NCBI GenBank assembly: GCA_964036665.1
Contig: OZ038526.1
Location: 23,250,001-23,314,000 of the forward strand
Length of the DNA: 64,000 bases
Source of the DNA: Gordius sp. MW1
Lineage: Eukaryota > Nematomorpha > Gordioida > Gordea > Gordiidae
Direction: 5' to 3'
The position numbers were made by a program, and so were the translations under genes. A model generated the notes under the pieces. The model worked only from the letters and a program-made list of their open reading frames with translations. It was not told the DNA's origin and ran no database searches. Position 1 is the stretch's first letter. Each line of letters begins with the position of its first letter. Of the stretch, positions 12,003 through 24,900 are shown piece after piece.

Positions 12003-13060
12003 TATTAGTTGCTATGAAATTTATGGGCTCGCTTTTCGTTGTCCGTCCGTCCGTTGTCCAACTTGTGATTTTTGCATAATTGCGGAGAATTTTAATGGCT
12101 GTGGAATTATGCTTCTGTAATAGACTTTTATTTCGCTTTTGCAAATAGACTAGCTTATGACCGCTGGTTAGCTTTAATTTTTTTTACCTCGCCCGAGCCT
12201 AATATCCATTATTGTTGTTGTGACCGACTGATTAGCTTTATATATAAATTTCTTTGAGCAACTTGTCTAGGTTGTTACTATATGTCGGATAATTGCGAAA
12301 CTGGCTAAATGATTCCCAGCAAATTATGATGACCGTTGCTTATTTTTACCTTATCTGACCTCGGCCAAAGGCTAAAATTATTAATTTGGTTAATTGCTAT
12401 TTTAATTGTATATTTGCGGCTTTGTGAATTATTTTTCTTTTTGTTATTAACCTAAATTGTGCATTGATAATATATTGCTCTTGTTAATAAGACTAAACAT
12501 ATAAGCTTTGTCTGCAGGCTACTGACCAATGAAAATAATGACCGCTGGCCAAATGAATTTTTTTTTGTGTTTTAATATTTGGCCCTTATGTATTTAGACG
12601 CTTTTTGACCTGCTTACTGCTGACAATTAAAAAAAATGACCACTGGCCAAGGTGTATATTAATTTTTTTTCTATATTTTAATTAAAGGTGTTTGGCCGTC
12701 TGCTGGCTACTGACCAATGGAAAAAATGACCAATGGCCAAAGTGTGATTGGAACCAAATTTATTTTTCTATATTATAATTATAGGCTAGCTATTTGGCCG
12801 TCTGCTGACCATTAAAAAATGATCACTGGCCAAAGTGTATATCGTATTTTCTTTTCTATATTATAATTATAGGCTATTTGGCCGTCTGCTCGCTACTGAC
12901 TAATACTGGCCAAAGTGTGATTGGAAAATTGTTTCGTTTTTTTATTGGCACTTATGCATTTAGACGTTTTTTGCCTGCTGTCTACTGACCAATGAAAAAA
13001 GTGATCACTGGCCATAGTGTGAATCAAAATTTTTATTCTATTTTTTGCCCTTATATTATT
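12003..13060 (+). repeat. R1 copy plus diverged ~120-bp array
   Basis: The head TTGCTATGAAATTTATGGGC at 12008 leads into CGTTGTCCGTCCGTCC and ~370 bp matching the minus copy at 62-441. From about 12440 to 13060 it runs into a diverged array with GACCAATG...ACCxxTGGCCAA and GGCCGTCTGCTGGCTACTGACC. This links R1 and the R2 arrays into one family: head, leader, array. The R2 tail is not clearly present. Confidence 0.7.
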
Positions 13061-14485
13061 TTTTTCCCACGTCATCTCGCACCCCATACTCCTTACAAAG
13101 TTCTTTATATATATAGTTTTACAAATTGGTTTGCCCCGTCCCTTTTTGCTAATAAAACCGCTATCCACTAACCTAACCCTAAATGTAGTGCAAAAGTTTC
13201 ACCTTCATTTCACCGTCGCATCTAATATTCGCACCATAATCCATCCTTATACTCGCTAGATTAGGTAAAATGTTACCATTTCATTGTTGCTTTGTTGTTT
13301 ATACTATACATATGCGCATGATTTGAATAGAGTCTTTAGTCATAATTCAAATTATGAGTTGATTACTCCATAATTGTTTAAATTTATAAAGTATTAAAAA
13401 AATTATTTAAACTGTCTTATAGGTTAAATGAATCCGCTTTAACTCTCAATTTAAATTTGTACGCTTTGAAAAGATGACAATTGGCTTTTTCAAGGTCATA
13501 CCCTCCCTTTACGTTCCCTTCGTCATAAATAATTATTTTGCTTAGTTTAGAATTTGATATAAGGAAATAAAAACCAGGTTATTATAAAGAATGAATGAAA
13601 GAAAACCTGTACCTCAAAATAAAGTATAAAATGCAAAATAATAACTTAGTTTTTTTTGCATAAAAATCTTTAAAAAGCTAAATTTTTGTAATAATAAACT
13701 GCTAACAAACATTTATTAATACTTTATTTATTGAGGTGGATTATTAAATGAAAATAGTATATTTAAAAAAACAATTATAACGTTGTACGAGTATTATCTG
13801 ACTCCCTGCTTGACCATTGCCCCCTCCCCCCTTCCCCACTATTAAATAATTATTTGACAACCCTAAGGGATACAGCTAAAATGCAAATCGCGGATATATA
13901 TTTAATATTGATTATACTTTGGTGTGTAAAATTTTTAATATTAAAGAAATCGCAATAATATTTCTTTACATTGAACATCCTAAATTTAGATTATACAAGA
14001 TAGAAATATTTACTAAATTTAGTATATATGATTATGATGGCAACAAATAAAATTTAAGCCGAGATCTCGTCTCCTCGACTCAGTTTTTTGAATTCTCGTC
14101 TCGTCTCGTCGCGGTTTTTCGCGACGAGTCCGCATCACTACTCAAATTCATTGTTAATCATCGCTGCAATATAATTAACTAATTTTTTTCAACTTAGTCA
14201 CTTAATAAAATTTCATAAACTGGCTTATTTTTATGTTTTCCAGTGTAACCTGTAGGTTACTCTTCATTTTCAAAACAAGGAAATTTTTCGAGAACTTTAA
14301 ATTGTTTAGTCACCTAGATCATATATGGATGCCCCAAGAATTTTTTATAAAAAATGGTTCTGCCGAACGGTTATTGATACCTGTCGGATACCATTTTATT
14401 AAAAAATACTAACATAAAATTTATGTAACAAGTGATATAAATTTAGTGAAATCAAGAGAAAATGGCGGATTAGTAAGAAATTTAG
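13061..14485. other. Unassigned stretch with GAGACGAG patch
   Basis: AT-rich and non-coding. A patch at about 14057-14135 is rich in CTCGTCTC words with an internal TCGCGG...CGCGACGAG inverted pair. A patch of inverted sense (GAGACGAGAC) occurs at 35918-35990. Confidence 0.4.
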
Positions 14486-14830
14486 AGATGTTAATAACTA
14501 GTTTCAAGTAACTAGTTCCTGGAACTAGTTACTTTTCTTCGGAATACCTGTAATCAGTTACTTTTACTTCAGAAGAACTGTAACCGTAGTTAGTTACATT
14601 AATTCAGTAACCATTGACGTAAAGTTACAATAAATTTAAATAACATTTAAAAATCAGTATTTAAATTTAATAAGTTTGTGTCCATCGCTTTAATTTAAAT
14701 TTACTTCGCGGATTAAATTTAAATATTTAAATACTATTTTAAATAGATAAACCATCCTATTAGAAAAAATTAATTAAAAATATTATAATTTATTATTTTC
14801 ATAAATATGAATTAACTGAATGTATACTAT
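14486..14830 (-). mobile_element. Partial copy of GTAACTAGTTAC MITE
   Basis: Reverse-complement match to about 1085-1312, including the GATAAACCATCCTATTAG block and the terminal GTAACTAGTTCC motifs. Only one end is present. Confidence 0.6.
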
Positions 14831-15379
14831 AAAGAATTAATTTTTAAATTTTTGGCTAAAGTCTGTATCTCTATAACTTATTTTTTAGTTTGCTAAATGA
14901 TCAACAAATTCCAAATATTTAATTATTCTATTTTTCCTCCACCTCAAAACACCTAAACCAAATTAACCGTTGGTGTGAATTTTAAATTTTGACTTCGCCT
15001 ATAGGTCGACTAAAAAACCAGACCAAAGACTTTTGGTCGTTTTTTAAAGCCAAGACAAAACCTTAGCCACAACCTGGTCTATAACTCATTATTTATTTTT
15101 ACATAACAACTTATTATGTAGAATAGAAATTTAAAGAAATGCGTTTTTACGATTTGTTATTTACCACTTGTAATACAGAATATTTAGCCGGAGCCAAACG
15201 TACCATGTGTTGAGCGTTTTCGGAACACATAACTATTAAATTCATTAAATATTTGTTATCTATTATATGATATATATGTTATCTCGTGACTATAAACACA
15301 TTAGCGTTGGGCATAACCAACTTGATATGTATATAGGTTTATTTTAAATTACTAGTTGTGTATATATTTGCTTATTTAG

Positions 15380-15900
15380 GTGGTACATCAATTGGTGCAA
15401 TTATTCTTATGGGTATGAATTAGATTGTTTTTGAGTAAAAATCTGTAGAAGAAGATCTTAAAGGAATCCATTCTGAAAGCATTTTAAAACTCTTTATAGC
15501 GCAAGGATTTATGGACAACCACAAGATGTTTGTATCTGATTCTGATATAGATACTCAACAACTTCTTAATGTACAATATATTTATTTAGCTTATATATTT
15601 TTTAGAATATTCCTGTTCCATTAAGCCACAAAGATAACAACATTTTAGAGAAATCAGAGAATAACTTGGATATTGCTTGGCGCTATAAAAATTTAAAGGT
15701 ATATTAAGGCACAAATAGTATATATAGTTGCAGTTTAATTCACAACCTATTATGCCTGAATTTACTAACATTCAATCAGGCAAATTTGATCTTACTGTTA
15801 CTTCCAGCTATAGTGAATGCTCAAATAGTTCAAATATAGATGTATACGACCCCTTCACTTATATATTGTCTAAAAAAGGACAATCAATTTTTGTAGATGC
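15380..15900 (+). CDS. ELP4: ELP4 exon block 1 (N-terminal half, four exons)
   Basis: Four exons are separated by introns of 36, 35 and 35 nt. The block starts in the glycine-rich turn before the first RecA-fold strand (GGTSIGAIIL), continues through MEEDLKGIHSESILKLFIAQG, and includes LDIAWRY, a strong ELP4 landmark. A long Ser/Asn-rich stretch follows before DPFTYIL, and the block ends at the donor GC|GTAAGC. Without splicing the frame stops at 15418, so the first tiny intron (15413-15448) is needed for function. Confidence 0.85.
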
Positions 15901-18900
15901 GTAAGCAAGACTCATAACATATAACAAAATATATATATTAAAATTTTTTTATCTAGTAGAATAGATTTATTATAAAAGTTGATGATTTGACCATAAGCTT
16001 ATTATATTCATAATTCATGTTGTCATACAATTGTCAATTTTATATCGATACTTTTGTTTGATTTAATTAAATTCTAATTAACTCACATGTTTATTTAATT
16101 TATTTTTATGATTTTTTACATTTATATTATATCCCTATTTTTTATAAATGTGCAAATTTTACCTATCTTCCTCTTGACTACCATTTTAGAGTCTTTTTTT
16201 TATTATTTATATATATATAACTTTGATAGGGGTGTGAAAGTGTAGTAGGTATATGCTTTGTCTTTAAATAAGAGCTCGCGGGTTCAAATCCTGCTTTTAG
16301 TACCTTTCTTGCAAATTTTTTTAAAAATATATCATATTGTTAACGCGGCTGTCAGGCCTGGATTGTCGAGCATCACCCTTTATCCAAATATCTAAAGAAG
16401 CTGACCACCTTAGTGTGACAACCAGCTACAGGACAACCAATAGCGAGCCCATAAATTGCATAACAATTATATGGAAGCATAAGCACATAATTTGATCATC
16501 GAAAAACCTATTAAAATTTAATTTACGCCCCTAAGATGTAAACAATTTATTGAAAATTTAAGAGGTAACCTTTATAAATGTATGGAAAAACGAATATATC
16601 TCTTTTGTCTAATATGGTAAGATATAAAGACTCATAGAATTGCTTTAAACTCATTTTTTCATGTTACCATGGACCATTTTGTAAGAATTGCACCAAGAAA
16701 GCATGGCCAATTTTCAATTATCTATATTTTATTTTTGTGTGAGCATATATTTGTAAAATCATAGTTGTATTGATTTATTTTTAGGTATATGGTGTTGGGA
16801 GAAAAAATAAGGCAAGGCATTTAATTTCGGGAGGTTTAGAAAATTGTTTACAATTTTTATAATTATAATTCAATGTTTATTATATTTTTTAAAGCTTTCG
16901 TGTCCCAACGGATTGATAACCCCGCGGGGACACGATTTACGAATTGTGGGATTCGGGGATTCATTGGGCCGGCTAGGGGAAAGGTAATTATTCAACCCAT
17001 AGAGCCCCAATATATATGGATAATGATAAATCTTCCGGAGATAAAAGCCTTATTGTATTAATGACTTCATAAAAAGACGCGAAATAAAAAAAGGTACGCG
17101 AATTTATCTCTTCTGGAATTCACATCATTCTCGATTTTAAAAAGGGGGAAAAACCAATGATATAAATTATCGATTCAGTACGCGTTTTGTAGGCGCATAC
17201 AAAATTCAATCATGCGTGATAAATTATAATATATGGGGGAAGGGGTAACACACACGTAAGGGAAATTAAATATAACACAGAGCGCGTGAGGGGGAGGGGG
17301 AAAAAGGAAGTATACCACATAGATAATTAAGAATATTTTATAAACATATATTTAAAGTATGAGGCGTTTATAAATAATGGTTTAAAAGTTATGGAAAGTT
17401 GAACCCCATCTCACGTTCGGGATTTTTAGGAATACTCTCGTGGGTTAAAAGACTTTCTATTATATAATCCTTCTTTTATGAGTACATGAATGAGTCAGGT
17501 TGTATCTTGATTCATTTTACATTTGCAATGGGTAACCATATTACGTTTACTTTTATGTATTTTATCATAAAAAAATCGTTTTATAAAAAATAATGATAAC
17601 AATAAAGCTTATCTTTCTCCTTAACAAGACTATGACTTACCCCGGCACTTTTAAAAGCTTTAATTTTATTTTTTTAAACCCAATTTCTAAAAAACTTTAA
17701 AAAAATATTTCCAAACATTTTTTTAATATTTTTTTGTTTTTGTAAATGCGATTTCATTTTTAATAGCTATTCTAGCCTCTGTCTCAATTTAATTATATTA
17801 CCTTTTATCTAAAATTTAATAAATTAATTCCTCTAACCAAAGTTTTACTATTGGACACATTTATTATAATATACACTTGTTTATTTAAGATCCGGGGTGT
17901 ATGAAGGCATCCTCAACGCAATATCGAAGTTTGGTGAAACTCGTTCCTTACAAAATAAACCCAGTTATAATGTATTAAGAGTGGTACTTAATGGTTTAGG
18001 TAAAAGTTTGGCCTATTCATTTGATGTTTTAAATAATTTTAGGATCGCCTTTTTATTTAAATGAATCATCTCTTGAAATGACAGCGAGGACAATATCGTC
18101 AAATTTGTGTCAGTTCTTAATTTGTCTAAAGTCTATGCTCATTCCCCTCAAAGCAACCGTCATCATATCAATGTCAATTAATACATTTAAGGTATGTGTC
18201 ACGCTTTTATATAATAAAGGATGGACAAATTTCTGCAATAAATATTTTTATGCTCGAGAAAAACATAATAATTTAGGGTTCGCATTAATAATATTTAAGA
18301 GCAAGGTATAGATAATCCGATCCGTATGGGTATCGCATCTTCACATCGTAAAGAGAGCAGGTGTTATAGAAGAGTAATGGGCAACACAAAGTTTTTTCTC
18401 TAAGTCTGTACAAGGAGGGGGGGGGGAGAATAGGGAAGGGAATTAATGGTTCACGCATAACTCTTCCCTTTTAAAATGCACCATCGGTCGCTTTGCTTTA
18501 TTTTCTTATCATTGGAACAGGTGGGGGCGCCTGCAGCATTGGATACCCTCAAGGGGCCCCTGGGGTCAGGAAGAGGGTAAAAAAGGGAGGGGTCAAATCT
18601 TGACTTATTTATGATAGATAATATTAGCAAATATTTAAAGTTACTAACTCCTAGCAATTGCTTATATTAAATCTGCTATCTGCTCGAGTTTATGCTCGGG
18701 TGATCTGCTCAATGCTTGAATAGATTTTTCTGTTTCGACTCGTCGCTCGAGCATTTTCATATGCTACTGTTCTGGCTAGTGAACCTAACAGCGAGCACAG
18801 ATTGTGCCTACGCGCATATAACAACTCAGTGTGCGTGCTCGCGTCTGGAGTTGAAGCAAGAAAGCAATTTAACAACTTAATAACGAGAGACATTCAAAGT

Positions 18901-21900
18901 TCATTGCCATGGTGTATGCTATATGTGGATGATATAATACTATGCGAATAGACAGGGAGAAAATATTCAATAGCCGAAAAGTGGTAAAAGCGCTTAGCTG
19001 GATATGGTTTAAAGGTCGACCATCGAAAAACTGTATACATGGATATGAACGTTAAAGGCACCTCATCGCTAGGTGACCATGTAAAGTACCCAAAAAAAGA
19101 CAGGTTCATACCTCGACTCAATGTTGCATCTAGAGGGAGGTTGCGCTACAGAAATTAATGCCCCGATCTTAGAAAGATAGCTAAAATGCGAATTATATCC
19201 GGTGTAGTGTGCGACAAGAAAATGGAATATGGCTGAAGAGGATACATATCTATTGTAGAATCGGACCTAGTCTATTGAAGTGAAACATGGTAATTAAACA
19301 CCACGGAAAAAAAGTTATTAAAAGCCATGAGATGAGAATAATACGGTGGAGCTTAGGGTATACTGAGCTCTACCATATGACGGACTATTGCGGATTTGAT
19401 TAACGAAAATCGGTTAAGGTGGTGTCGGCATATATTAAGAAAGGAGACGATTGATATAAATCGAAAAGTATTAAATATGGAGGTACCGGGGCATAGAGAA
19501 AGAGGACGACCTCGTATCACGTGGAAAGGGCAAGTGGGCAAAGTTATGAAACTAAGCAGATTAATCAAGACATGGCACTTACACGATAAGATGGGAGAAA
19601 TTTATAAAAACAAACCCCACAATTGGGGGATCGGATACTTGACAAAGAAGAAGAAAGCACACTATCAGATCTACATATATTTCGGTTATTTTCTATATTA
19701 ACTACAAGGTTCCTTTTTTAATTGAATTTAACAGAACAGACAATTTCATACAACGTTAAATCGGCAGTAAAGGCTGTTTTTATTAGGAGGATAGGGCTTT
19801 ATATACACATAACGAAGTACATATATAAAAGTAATAATCAAATAAGAGATACTAAGTACGGAATAACTAATGTGTATTCAAATGGCGTATAAATGTCTGT
19901 AACCGCGCTCAAGGTATTCAAATTGCAACCTTAAATATAATCGTGCAGACTATAACATCTCTACCCCCTTAAGTTATTCCATACCTTTCTACAGGTTTTC
20001 GTATTCGTGTTAATCGCCGGACGGTTAATTCGGGTGAGGGTATTGGTGATTGTGGGGAATCCATAGGCTGGAGTAGGGGTGAGAGCGGGGGTGTGATGGA
20101 AACTGGTATATTATCACTAACTTCATCATGTGGTAGCTTGAGTTGTTGCGGAATTGTGGCGTCAAGTAAGTCACTGGGTTCATATACTGGCAGATTACCC
20201 GGTATTTCGTTCGAAATGTCAGCCCATAGTTCTCCATTGTTTTGTTTGTCTGCGTTACCTGAAGACTTCCTCATATGATCACCATGTCTTTTCCATAATG
20301 CCCCATTATCCATTTCCACCACGTACGATACTGCACCTAAGATTTTTACTATTTTTCCTGTTACCCATAAGTTTTCATTAGTTGTGAAAGTTCTAACCCA
20401 CACTTTATCTCCAATTACAAATTTCCGTTTGATGGGTGCCAACTCGTCTTTGTCTAGACCAGATACATGTGGTTTGAGTAAATTTAATGGGCCAATAGGT
20501 TGTATCTTGATTAATAGATTAGCAGGAGTTAATCCAGTAGTTGGATGAATGGTATTCCTATAAGAAAACAGAAAGTTATATAATTTATCGTTTTTAAAAT
20601 TCCTAGTTTTGTTCAAAAACTCCTTAAATGTTCGGACAAAACGTTCTGCTTCGCCGTTGGATCGAGGATGATATGGACTGGAATATGCATTATGAATATT
20701 ATTTGTTTTGCAGTATTTTTAAATTCGGCGCTTGTAAATTGAGGTCCATGTCTGTAGCCAGGGTATTAGGTACTCCGAACCTTTAGAAAATAGCTTCGAG
20801 AGCTTTTATGGTGCTTGACGTTGTTATCGTTGTCATAGGAATCACCTCTGGCCATTTACTGTAGGCGTCAATTTAAAATTAAATAATAATACCCATTAAT
20901 TGGTCCACAAAAATCGGCATGTAACCTAGACCATGGTTTTCCAGGGTTTTCCCATTTTTGAGTTGCTAATTCTGTTGCACCAGTAAACCAATGTTGACAA
21001 TCCGTACAGTTTTTAACATAACCTTCTATAATGACGCTCTATGTCGGCGGATGTAATGGGGAAATGTTGGAATGGTTCTTCATAAATGGTGTGTATATCA
21101 TCTTCTTCTCCTTGTTCTAGCGTTTCTTCCGATTGTATCGGAAGTCTGGATAACATATCAGCTTGTGTATTTTCCTTGCCAATTTTGTATTTTATGGTGT
21201 ATTGATAAGGTGTTGTTAATAAGGTCCATTTCTGAAGTCTCGCCGAAACGCCTTGTGATATATTTTTATTCGGGTTGAATATTGATATTAATGGTTTGTG
21301 ATCTGTAAGTAATGTGAAGGAGGCCATATAAATATTCCTTAAATTTATTAAAAGCATAAATGACGGCTAAAGCTTCTTTTTCAATTTGGCTATAATTTCT
21401 TTCAGCAGCGTTGAGGCCATATAAATATTCTTTAAATTTATTAAAAGCATAAATGACGGCTAAAGCTTCTTTTTCAATTTGGCTATAATTTCTTTCAGCA
21501 GCGTTAAGGGTGCGGGACGCAAAAGCAATAGGGTGCTGATAACCTTTTATTTCGTGGGAAAGTACTGCGCCGAGTCCCTCAGATGAAGCATCAATCGAGA
21601 GTATTAACGGTATCAGGGTCAAAATGTTTTAATATCGGGGCCTTGATAATGGCTTTTTTAATGTTATTGAATGCATTTGTACAGTCTATGGACCAGTTCC
21701 AAGATACCGTTTTTTAGCAGGTTATAAAGAGGTTGTGCTAAAGAAGAAATTTTTCTTATGAATTTCCCGTAGTATGTTGCCATGCCTAAAAAGGATTGTA
21801 ATTCTTTTATTTTAGTTGGGGCTGGTGCTGCTAAAATTGCTTTAGTATTTTTGTCAGTGGTAAAAATTCCATCTTTACTAATGGTATGTCCTAAATATTC

Positions 21901-24900
21901 CACTTTTTTTCCAAAAATTTACACTTTTCTAGTTTTAGCCCTGTTTTTTCCAATTTTTTAAAAACCTTTTCTAATTTTTTATTGTTGTCCTCTACTGTTT
22001 TACCTGCTATAATAATGTCATCTAGGTTAACTACTATTCCCTTATCATTCCTAAATAATGAGTCCATAAATCTTTGAAAAATGGCTGGCGCCGAGGCTAT
22101 CCTAAAAGGTAGTTTAGTATATTTAAAAAGGCCTCTATGCGTATTAATTGCTAATAAGTTTTGAGAATTTCGTTAACCTTTATTTGAGAATAGGCGTCCT
22201 TAAGGTCCAAAACGGAAAAATATTTAAAACCGCCTACTTGTGCAAATATATCTTGAATACGTGGCAAAGGATATTTTTCAATTAAAAGGTGCTTGTTTAA
22301 ATCACGGAAGTCGCCGCAATTTTTAATAACAGTTACAATAGGAGCAGCATGTTCAACATATTTTATTGGTTTTAAGATACCTTCTTTAACTAACCTATCG
22401 AATTCTTCGTCAATTTTAGGTTTTAACATATAGGGAATAAGTCTAGGACGGAAAAAACGTGGGCATAACTCATCTTTGAATTTAAGCTTGGCTTCATAAC
22501 CGACTACCCCTCCCAATTTATTTTTAAATAAACCCGGATATTTTTTAATAATTTTATTTGTTATAACATCATCGTCAGTATGATTAATCTCGTGCAGTTG
22601 AAAAGGTTTATTACGCTCCCAGTCTCCAGCTAGTTGCCGATGTGGAAAAATTCTCAGCCAATCTCTTCTCAAGATGTTTTGGCCATTTCCATTAACGACG
22701 TAAAGAAACAATTGGTAGGTTGCGTCCTGTTCTTGCACGATGACTTTTGCTGTTCCTCGGGATAGTGGAACCATCGTAACCCTTTAGCACAGTACTACAA
22801 GGTTGAGTGGCCAGGGGAGCACCATTGATGGAATTTATTAAAGTAACTGCTGAGCCGGTGTCGCAAAATTTAAAATATGGTTATTTACTTTCAATCCATA
22901 AAATGGGCGAGAATTTTCTCCTAATAGGAAATAGTTCAATGACGAAACCTATTTAGAGCGGCATATTTTTCCGATGTGACCTTGGGTATGGCATTTGTAG
23001 CATGTTTCAAATCGAAATACAATTAGAACGGAAATGGTTACCTCCGCATGCGAAGCATTTGATATTTGGTTTCGGCTGTTTATTGGTAACTGTATGAATA
23101 GGTTCCAACGATTGCGTTAACATATGACTTTGAAACCTAGCACGTTCCATTGACCTGGCAACATCCAATGCCCCTTGCCAGGTTAGATTATCCACAATCA
23201 ACAATCTCTCTACAATTTTACCATTTTGTAATCCCGCTACGAAACTCTCTCGTAGATTCTCCTCGAGAGCTGACCCATATGGAAATATCCCTTTTAATCT
23301 TGCCGCAAATGAATCGATATTTTCTCCTTCCAATTGAACGCATTTATGGAATTTGTATCTATGTACAATAGCACTCAGCGTGGGGGAGAAAAAACTTTTC
23401 AAAATGGCCACTATCTCTTCGAACGATTTTTGAAAAGGATCCGATGGTGAGAGAAGATTTATCAGTAATTCTTAATTATGCGTGCCAATCACCGTAAGGA
23501 AAAGAGATTTCTTATCTACGCCAACTACTAGATAATAATGGTTAAAATGTGAAATATACAGGTCGATGTCATCGGAAGGCATATATGGGTGGAAGTTAAG
23601 CGAAGGAGTCGACCGCGCCATTTGTTGAATCGGCAGTAAAGGCTGTTATTATTAGGTGGATAGGGCTTTATATACACATAACGAAGGACACATAACGAAG
23701 GACATATATAAAAGTAATAATCCAATAAGAGACACTAAGTACGGTGTAACTAATGTGTATTCAAATGGCGTATAATCAAATGTCTGTAACCGCGCTCAAG
23801 GTATTCAAATTGCAACCTTCAATATAATCGTGCAGGCTATAACACAACCCCAATAGTATATTCACATTAAAGGCTGTTCAGAAATACGAGTTGCTCTTTT
23901 AAATTAAAACTTAATTTATAACACAACGTCGCTTTTCGATTCAGCAAGTCTTAACCACTTTTTAACTATGCATGCGTACCGTTTTATGTAATCCTTGGGA
24001 TCAGATGAGGGTGGCGTTAACACGTGTTTTATCTTGCACTAAATTTTACGCTTGCCGTTATCCGTGAAGGATAATAAGAAAATCGCAACCTACTAACTAA
24101 ATATTATGGTCGGTCTAGCAAATATATTTGTTATTTTCGGAAATTCTGTGAATGCATTTTTATCTAGCCTATAAAAACCGATACGCAAATATTATCACCA
24201 ATCTCGAGATTTTTACCTTGTGTAATTTACACCTTGTCCACTTATTTCTTCCTCCCCGTAACTATTCTTTTTTGGCATGAATTTTCCCATGCTTGGAAAA
24301 TTTTCTACAAAAAATCCAAGAAGCGCTCGAATAGTAAGCTCAATATCATGTCTTCAGTCGGGTGTATCGTGGTGGACTCCAGTAGCCCAGTTCAGGATCT
24401 TATTAGATTCAGGGTTCGTATTAGCTGTTGCTAATAGGGCGAACTCTCATTCATCACGGTCGCTGGGCATTTTCTAGTTCGGGTCTGACAGCTGTTATTT
24501 GGGCTAGAGACCTCCAGGGCCCGCCCCGGACGGGTTCCTCTTTAAAATAAAACGGGCTGGATTTGGACGGGCCTTAATAACACTTAGCGGGCTCTTGCCG
24601 GGCCTAGATATACTTAAGACCCTTTACAATAGTAATTTGATTTAGTTTAAAAAAAGGTGTTTTTCTCCGATGACATTCAAGAGCTTAGCTAAATCAGCAA
24701 GCTAAGATTGAGTCCCATCTGATACAGTGCATCTCGGGGATTATAAAAATACAACTAAAATCACCGGTTGTTTTTAGCAAATACCAGAAAAGCTCGGCGG
24801 ATTATAATTATTTTTTGATTATTAAATTAACAAGGAAAGTTAAATTTTATTTCCATCTTAGTTCATTCATTAATCAATATCTCAACCCGCACTATAAATG

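Larger units (their letters stand above)
19755..23844 (-). mobile_element. Ty3/Gypsy LTR retrotransposon (Mag-like), defective
   Basis: A 4.1-kb minus-strand element lies within the long ELP4 intron. LTRs are at 23624-23844 (5') and 19755-19957 (3'), each starting TGTTATAG on the minus strand. CAAC flanks both sides (19751-19754, 23845-23848) as a likely 4-bp target duplication. The order gag, protease, RT, RNase H, integrase is intact, but each has stops or frameshifts. There is no envelope-like frame. Confidence 0.88.

Noticed and set aside
20093-20381. Plus-strand frames opposite the integrase C-terminus
   Set aside because: Shadows of the minus-strand 215-residue integrase frame, which has recognisable motifs.
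24234-24477. Overlapping frames with an LLDSG-like stretch, possible retroelement protease
   Set aside because: One short motif without surrounding Gag or RT similarity is not enough.
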